Shown here in pieces: positions 6,596-11,009 of a stretch of 11,009 nt of DNA; position 1 is the first letter of the stretch; each line of letters starts with the position of its first letter. The DNA is from Fen731 sp964354265. Lineage in GTDB: Bacteria; Actinomycetota; Humimicrobiia; Humimicrobiales; Humimicrobiaceae. The stretch covers positions 1-11,009 of the forward strand of contig CAYGYY010000068.1 in NCBI GenBank assembly GCA_964354265.1. Direction: 5' to 3'. Both the position numbers and the translations under genes were made by a program. The notes under the pieces were generated by a model that was not told the origin of the DNA, did not search any database, and saw nothing but the letters and a program-made list of their open reading frames with translations.

Positions 6596-7537
6596 ATGGG
6601 TGATATAGATCTTGATCTCATACTTAAAGTATGCAACCTGAAATATAAGGAGAAAAAACAGCAGAATGAGATCTCCAGGATATTGAAACTCTCGCCCGCA
6701 AAAGTGACAAGGATTTTGCAAAAAGCAATTGACCTCGAAATACTGCAATTCAACATAATCAACAAGCAGGAGCTTTCAACAGAAATTGAGAGTTCACTGG
6801 AGCATAGATTCAAGTTAAAGCGCGTTATAGTTGTAAAAAATGAAAAAGACGCTCCCACTGAAATAAAGGAGCTATTAGGCCAGAAAGTTGCCAGCTACCT
6901 TATTAATATCCTGAAAGATGGCGATGTCCTTGGAATATCGCACAGTTCGACTGTAAAGAAGGTAATTGAAGCCCTTCCTATGAAACTTTCAAAAAAAGTC
7001 GAAGTGGTCCAGCTGCTGGGTGGTTCATATTTTTTAACTTTTGAAGGTCTTGACCAGACTAAAGAACTTTCAAACAAGTTCGGGGTATCCCCTCACATAT
7101 TATATGCCCCGCTTTTTGTGGATAACAGGGAGATAAAAGAGGCGATACTTAAAGACAGCAGCATGAAACAGACTTTTGATTTCTTTAATAATGTCAATAT
7201 AGCAATTGTAGGAGCAGGGACTTTTTATCCATTAGGGAATTCCACAATTTTCAGGTCAGGGTTTTTAACTGGACAGGAGATAAAAGAACTTTCAGAAGCA
7301 AAAGTCGCAGGTGATATTTTTGGTCATTTTTTTGATAGTAATGGCAGCTTTTGCAATACCTCAGTCGAACAAAGAATAATAGCAATACCTGTAGAATATA
7401 TACCAAAAATAGAATACAGGATTTGCGTAGCTGGAGGAACGGAAAAATACTCCGCAATCCTTGGTGCCCTTAAAGGTAAAATAATCAATATTTTAGCGAC
7501 AGACGAAAAGACAGCAAATATGCTGCTTAACGCATAA
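6596..7537 (+). CDS. SorC/DeoR-type sugar-phosphate-responsive transcriptional regulator
   Basis: DNA-binding regulator of 313 residues, normal for the SorC family (B. subtilis DeoR, SorC, EryD). A helix-turn-helix lies at about 22-45 (QQNEISRILKLSPAKVTRIL). The sugar-phosphate sensor domain covers about 65-313 with typical blocks VLGISHSSTV, QLLGGS, GDIFGHFFDSNG (239-250) and GGTEKYSAILGALKG (280-294). Members bind a phosphorylated sugar and usually regulate the adjacent catabolic operon. Here the gene is divergent from deoC across a shared control region, so deoC-gatD-glpK-rhaM-rhaA is the obvious target. B. subtilis DeoR responds to deoxyribose 5-phosphate, but the rhamnose genes leave the inducer open. 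The ATG start has AAAGAGA about nine bases upstream. I leave the symbol blank because the ligand is unknown. Confidence 0.92.
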   Translation: MGDIDLDLILKVCNLKYKEKKQQNEISRILKLSPAKVTRILQKAIDLEILQFNIINKQELSTEIESSLEHRFKLKRVIVVKNEKDAPTEIKELLGQKVASYLINILKDGDVLGISHSSTVKKVIEALPMKLSKKVEVVQLLGGSYFLTFEGLDQTKELSNKFGVSPHILYAPLFVDNREIKEAILKDSSMKQTFDFFNNVNIAIVGAGTFYPLGNSTIFRSGFLTGQEIKELSEAKVAGDIFGHFFDSNGSFCNTSVEQRIIAIPVEYIPKIEYRICVAGGTEKYSAILGALKGKIINILATDEKTANMLLNA

Positions 7538-7554
7538 ATTTATTGAAATTTTTA

Positions 7555-7573
7555 TACTTAACATTTTTAAGTA
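7555..7573. terminator. Weak hairpin between convergent genes, possible bidirectional terminator
   Basis: TACTTAA and TTAAGTA pair perfectly around a five-base loop, in the 44-base gap between the regulator and the GpsA-like gene. The stem has only one G-C pair and is flanked by AT-rich sequence rather than a clean U-tract. Position suits a shared terminator; strength is doubtful. Confidence 0.3.
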
Positions 7574-7581
7574 AAGGCTGG

Positions 7582-8637
7582 TCATCTTGATGTGAAGTGC
7601 TTTCTCATCAATTGAACAAATAAATCAAGACCTTTGCCGGCATCTTTTTCTTTAAATATTATCTCATAAAGAATATTGAGTAATGGCAGGTCCTTAACTG
7701 GATCGATACCAATAGATGCAGCCCAATCAGGCGCTATTTCAAGCGCCATATAACCTTCAGCAACCTCACCTGCTGCAAACATATCCTTAAATGTCTTATG
7801 AGGGTTACTTCCCAGCCCTACTGCATCGCCATACCTGCGATTTCTTCCTGAAAGTGATGCTACATAGAAATCACCTATTCCAGCAAGATCAAAGGCAGTT
7901 TCTTTTCTACCTCCAGCTTTCTCTACCATCATTGCTATTTCCAGCATACCCTGGTTAAAAATAAAGGAATTAAAGTTATGGTAATTGCCTTCTCCTTTAT
8001 CTCTAAAAAGGCCGTCACAAATCCCTATAGCTATTGCGTACACGTTTTTGAATGCGGAAGACACTTCTACGCCTATAGCATCATCTGTAACAGTTATGGG
8101 ATAATATTCTGTAGAGAAGCTGTAGCATAGTTCTGAAAGTTTTTTATTATTAGGCGCATACACGCTGGCTGTAGGAATCTTATCCGAAAGTTCTCCAGCT
8201 TTTACAGGCCCGCCAATTACAGTCCAGTCAAAATCCTCATTAGAAAATTTTGACCTGAAAACCTCCATGGCTGACTGGGATATCCTTTTTATATTGCCAT
8301 TATCATTTATAAGACCTTTTGTGAGCTTGAAAAATATATAATTTTTATCTATTGCATCTATCAGCATTTTAAATACATCCAGGAACCCGTTACTTGTAAT
8401 GCCAACAAATATCATATCAACATCGCTTACGGCTTGTCTGAGATCTGAAGAGTAAAAAAATCTGACATTAGCAGGCATTTTTTTCTTAAGTTTTGGATGG
8501 TAGCCGTTTATGCAGGATTTAATTATTGTATCGTCGAGCCACGTACCCCATAGATTGACCTGCATTCCATTATCCGATAATGGAAAAGTTATAGCGCTTC
8601 CCATATATCCGGCACCAAGAACTGCTGCCTTTTTCAT
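7582..8637 (-). CDS. GpsA-like NAD(P)-dependent glycerol-3-phosphate dehydrogenase family protein
   Basis: Likely interconverts glycerol 3-phosphate, or a related polyol phosphate, with the ketone phosphate. The 351 residues show a Rossmann loop GAGYMGSA (8-15), LTKGL with Lys107, SAFKNVYAIA with the expected catalytic Lys197 and GIGDFYVASLSGRNRRYG (253-270), the substrate phosphate-binding block. It departs from housekeeping GpsA: the usual GPSFAxE block reads GGPVKAGE (142-149), and the chain is slightly longer than the usual 330-340. That points to a specialised paralogue. A strong GGAGG lies six bases before the ATG at 8635-8637. It is transcribed alone, convergent to the regulator and divergent from the Fe-dependent dehydrogenase. 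With glpK nearby, a route from glycerol to dihydroxyacetone phosphate is plausible. EryB-like polyol-phosphate use is an alternative. Confidence 0.82.
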   Translation of the reverse strand: MKKAAVLGAGYMGSAITFPLSDNGMQVNLWGTWLDDTIIKSCINGYHPKLKKKMPANVRFFYSSDLRQAVSDVDMIFVGITSNGFLDVFKMLIDAIDKNYIFFKLTKGLINDNGNIKRISQSAMEVFRSKFSNEDFDWTVIGGPVKAGELSDKIPTASVYAPNNKKLSELCYSFSTEYYPITVTDDAIGVEVSSAFKNVYAIAIGICDGLFRDKGEGNYHNFNSFIFNQGMLEIAMMVEKAGGRKETAFDLAGIGDFYVASLSGRNRRYGDAVGLGSNPHKTFKDMFAAGEVAEGYMALEIAPDWAASIGIDPVKDLPLLNILYEIIFKEKDAGKGLDLFVQLMRKHFTSR

Positions 8638-8786
8638 AATTTACCTCCATTACCTTACAATTTTTTACAGATTATTTTTTTATTAGTGAGCATAAATAAT
8701 TTTTAAATGATAAAAAAATATACCATAAAAAAAAATAATAAAAAACAAATCAACATGATACATTGACTATATAAATATTTATTTTT

Positions 8787-8795
8787 TGTTATAAT
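8787..8795 (+). promoter_or_regulatory. Extended -10 promoter for the Fe-dependent dehydrogenase
   Basis: TGTTATAAT matches the extended -10 pattern TGnTATAAT exactly. A TTGACT hexamer at 8763-8768 is 21 bases upstream, too far for a normal -35, but an extended -10 can work without one. A-tracts at 8712-8718, 8727-8735 and 8740-8745 could act as an UP element. The predicted leader is about 50 bases. The remainder of the 213-base gap (8638-8850) holds no gene; a promoter for the divergent GpsA-like gene must lie there but I could not pick one. Confidence 0.45.
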
Positions 8796-8850
8796 TTAAA
8801 AATAACCAAATATTAAAAACACTAATCAATGCCTACCCGGGAGGTAAGTT

Positions 8851-10023
8851 ATGGAAAATTTTATTTATGACAGGAGTACAAAAATAATCTTTGGTAAAGA
8901 AACTGAGAAACTTGTAGGTAAAGAAGTAAAGAAATTTGCCAGTAAAATAATGCTTCATTACGGCGGAGGCAGCATAAAGAAAAGCGGTCTTTTTGACACA
9001 GTTATGAAGTCGTTAAAAGATGAAGGCATAGAAGTTATTGAGTATGGAGGTGTAAAACCAAATCCAACACTTAATTTTGCAAGAGCAGGCATTAAACTTG
9101 CCAAGGAAAAGGGGGTAGGGCTTATCCTGGCTGTCGGTGGCGGTAGCGTTATAGACTCTGCAAAAAGTATAGCTCTGGGTGCAAAATACGATGGGGATGT
9201 CTGGGATTTTGCCGACAAAAAAGCAGTTGCAAAAGAAGCATTGCCCGTAGGTGTAATACTTACACTACCTGCAGCAGGAAGCGAGTCCAGCCAGTATTGT
9301 GTCCTTACAAATGAAGATGGTCCATATCCATTAAAGAGAGATGTCATAGTTGAAAACAACCAATTAATAAGACCGCAGTTTGCAATACTTAACCCTGTCC
9401 TTACTTTTACACTTCCCCCATTCCAGACAGCGTGTGGGGTATCAGATATTCTTGCTCATGTAATGGAAAGGTATTTTACAAATGTAAAAGATGTAGAGCT
9501 TACAGACAGGCTTTGTGAAGCAACTATGAAAACTGTTATAAATAACGGCCTGATAATTATGAAAGAACCCAATAATTACGGCGCAAGGGCAGAAGTAATG
9601 TGGGCAGGTTCAATCGCGCATAATGATTTTCTGGGTACAGGAAGAGCGGGAGATTTTGCCTCTCACATGATAGAACATGAACTGAGCGCTATTTATGATA
9701 TCGCACATGGAGCCGGACTTTCAATAATCTTTCCTTCGTGGATGAAATATGCTTACAAATATAATGTTGCAAGATTTGCACAGTTTGCTGCAAGAGTGTG
9801 GAATGTCGATGATAATTTATTTTCGATGGAAAGTATGGCACTTGAAGCAATTAAGAGGTTATTAAGCTTCTATAAAGAACTTGGGTTACCAACAACACTT
9901 AAGGAAGCAGACATACCTGCTGCAAGATTTGAAGAAATGGCAGAAAAAGCAGTAAAACTTGGCAATATTAAGAAGACCAATGCTGAAGATATTGTAGAGA
10001 TATATAAACTGTCTGCCGGTTAA
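8851..10023 (+). CDS. Iron-containing (group III) NADPH-dependent alcohol dehydrogenase, YqhD/BDH type
   Basis: Reduces aldehydes to alcohols. At 390 residues it is collinear with YqhD and clostridial butanol dehydrogenases. Metal ligands are Asp199, His203, His272 and His286, with exactly the spacing of YqhD (194, 198, 267, 281). YGGGSIKKSG (37-46) and GGGSVIDSAK (96-105) form the nucleotide site, and EHELSAIYDIAHG is the family signature. The ATG start has GGAGGT about six bases upstream. It is transcribed alone on the plus strand, divergent from the GpsA-like gene. In a rhamnose/DeoC locus the natural substrates would be L-lactaldehyde (giving 1,2-propanediol) or acetaldehyde, regenerating oxidised cofactor. 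That is inference, since these enzymes are broad. No encapsulation-like extension is present at either end. Confidence 0.93.
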   Translation: MENFIYDRSTKIIFGKETEKLVGKEVKKFASKIMLHYGGGSIKKSGLFDTVMKSLKDEGIEVIEYGGVKPNPTLNFARAGIKLAKEKGVGLILAVGGGSVIDSAKSIALGAKYDGDVWDFADKKAVAKEALPVGVILTLPAAGSESSQYCVLTNEDGPYPLKRDVIVENNQLIRPQFAILNPVLTFTLPPFQTACGVSDILAHVMERYFTNVKDVELTDRLCEATMKTVINNGLIIMKEPNNYGARAEVMWAGSIAHNDFLGTGRAGDFASHMIEHELSAIYDIAHGAGLSIIFPSWMKYAYKYNVARFAQFAARVWNVDDNLFSMESMALEAIKRLLSFYKELGLPTTLKEADIPAARFEEMAEKAVKLGNIKKTNAEDIVEIYKLSAG

Positions 10024-10077
10024 ATCTGGAATGATAAAGTAAAATATGCCGGTTGTTGACAGATTCTTATTATTTAT

Positions 10078-11009
10078 TTACAGGCCTTTGATAAAATCAT
10101 TAGTCCTGTATATATCATCTCTTAATGCTATATAAGTATTTCTATATTGCTGGACAAAAAACTTATATTTTTCATGGTTATTCATATCGGGTCTAACTTC
10201 TTCACCAAAATGGACCATGTTATCAGCTGCTTCTACCATATTCTTATACTTGCCGGCTGCAACAGCTGCAATTATTGCTGAACCAAGGCATGTTGCCTCT
10301 GGATTTGTTGTTTTCTTTATTGGAAGTCCTGATACATCTGCATATATCTGGGACCATATCCTGCTATTCATATGACCGCCTACCCCAATGATCTCGTGGA
10401 TATTAAAATTATTTTCTTTTATTATCCTTAGGGAAGATTCTATATCATATGCTACTGCTTCCATTATTGCCCTATAAATATGTACTGGAGTATGTTTTAA
10501 AGTAAGTCCCCTTATAATACCCCTACTGTTTGGGTCAGTAAATGGCGTACGGTTTCCCTGCCAGTGCTCCACTATAATTATCCCTTCTGAACCTATAGGA
10601 AGCTTCTCTGCTTCCTTATCCATATAAGAGTAAACGCTTATTCCCCTATTTTTTGCTGCTTCTTCAATATCCGGGCTTATAAACTGCGTCTTAAACCATT
10701 TAAGGACAGAACCTGTAGAGACCTGTCCCCCTTCTATTGTAAAATTATCAACGACCAGGTCCGGGTAGCTTCCAAATAATCCTTTCGTGCTGAATTCCCT
10801 GTCTATATTTATCTGGATCCATGTTGATGAACCTGCTGCCATAAATATCCTTCCGGAAGTAAATGCATTACATCCTATACTTGCGCTTGTTGCATCAACA
10901 GCACCCTGCCCAACCGGTATTCCTTCAGGCAGTCCAGTCTTGATTGCAAACTTTCTGCATACTCTTCCGGCTATATCACCCAGGCGCAATATATTCTGAG
11001 GTAATTTTT
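10078..11009 (-). CDS. FGGY-family carbohydrate kinase, C-terminal part (5' end beyond window)
   Basis: About 310 codons are visible and the frame stays open to the right edge, so the N-terminal lobe is missing; a TTG near 10987 is internal. The fragment starts at the KLPQNILRLG hinge and contains PVGQGAVDATSASIG, HWQGNRTPFTDPNSRG, GLTLKHTPVHIYRAIMEAVA and the C-terminal GVGGHMNSRIWSQIYADVSG signature. The pattern is nearer to ribulokinase-like and other pentulose/polyol kinases than to xylulokinase or GlpK. It phosphorylates a sugar or polyol with ATP. It could supply the rhamnulokinase step or act on another ketose. It differs clearly from the GlpK in this window, so the locus carries two kinases of one superfamily. 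It is convergent to the Fe-dependent dehydrogenase with a 54-base gap. Confidence 0.85.
   Translation of the reverse strand, partial: KLPQNILRLGDIAGRVCRKFAIKTGLPEGIPVGQGAVDATSASIGCNAFTSGRIFMAAGSSTWIQINIDREFSTKGLFGSYPDLVVDNFTIEGGQVSTGSVLKWFKTQFISPDIEEAAKNRGISVYSYMDKEAEKLPIGSEGIIIVEHWQGNRTPFTDPNSRGIIRGLTLKHTPVHIYRAIMEAVAYDIESSLRIIKENNFNIHEIIGVGGHMNSRIWSQIYADVSGLPIKKTTNPEATCLGSAIIAAVAAGKYKNMVEAADNMVHFGEEVRPDMNNHEKYKFFVQQYRNTYIALRDDIYRTNDFIKGL

Noticed and set aside
8763..8768. TTGACT as -35 box for the Fe-dependent dehydrogenase
   Set aside because: Spacing to the TATAAT is 21 bases, too long; kept only as context to the extended -10.
8958..9359. Minus-strand frame of 133 codons
   Set aside because: Antisense to the Fe-dependent dehydrogenase, whose metal and cofactor motifs fix the real frame.
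10014..10054. TGCCGGTT repeated at 10014-10021 and 10047-10054
   Set aside because: Only eight bases, one copy inside the end of a coding region; no third copy, likely chance.
10023..10065. AATCTG/CAGATT inverted pair as terminator between convergent genes
   Set aside because: Six-base stem with a loop of over 30 bases and no U-tract; too weak to call.
1..11009. CRISPR arrays, insertion sequences, tRNA or rRNA genes
   Set aside because: No regular repeat-spacer pattern, transposase, terminal inverted repeats or RNA gene signature was seen.

Overview
The window reads as a carbohydrate-catabolism locus of a low-GC bacterium. Its genes use many AGG (Arg) and ATA (Ile) codons, its spacers are very AT-rich, and it has bacterial Shine-Dalgarno sites and sigma70-type promoters. 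No rRNA, tRNA or lineage marker is present, so I cannot name a phylum. The gene set and a SorC-family regulator fit a fermentative anaerobe, in the Firmicutes or an uncultured anaerobic lineage.

Layout. From about 6.26 kb down to the left edge, six genes lie on the minus strand in this order: deoC (deoxyribose-phosphate aldolase with an extra N-terminal helix), a GatD-like zinc dehydrogenase, glpK (glycerol kinase), rhaM (L-rhamnose mutarotase), rhaA (L-rhamnose isomerase) and a second zinc dehydrogenase cut by the window edge. A consensus promoter (TTGACA, 17 bases, TATAAT) lies ahead of deoC. A 331-base spacer separates deoC from a divergent SorC/DeoR-type sugar-responsive regulator (6596-7537, plus). 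Convergent to the regulator is a GpsA-like dehydrogenase (7582-8637, minus). Divergent from that is an iron-dependent alcohol dehydrogenase (8851-10023, plus). Convergent to this is the C-terminal part of an FGGY sugar kinase (10078 to the right edge, minus).

How the genes may work together. RhaM and RhaA supply beta-L-rhamnose and L-rhamnulose. Canonical rhamnulokinase and rhamnulose-1-phosphate aldolase are not visible, although the truncated FGGY kinase could fill the kinase step. DeoC makes or uses a short aldehyde plus glyceraldehyde 3-phosphate. GlpK and the GpsA-like enzyme could feed glycerol or a related polyol into triose phosphate. The Fe-dependent dehydrogenase would reduce an aldehyde such as lactaldehyde or acetaldehyde and recycle the cofactor. 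The N-terminal extension of DeoC (amphipathic helix plus Pro/Gly-rich linker) resembles the encapsulation peptides that load enzymes into bacterial microcompartments. If so, this locus belongs to an aldehyde-handling microcompartment whose shell genes lie outside the window. A second, similar amphipathic helix is encoded in a small overlapping frame just after rhaM.

Other points: rhaM, rhaA and the following dehydrogenase all use TTG starts, whereas the three upstream genes use ATG. RhaA carries Glu where E. coli has a metal-binding Asp. The deoC promoter is flanked by two palindromes that share one half-site, a good operator candidate.
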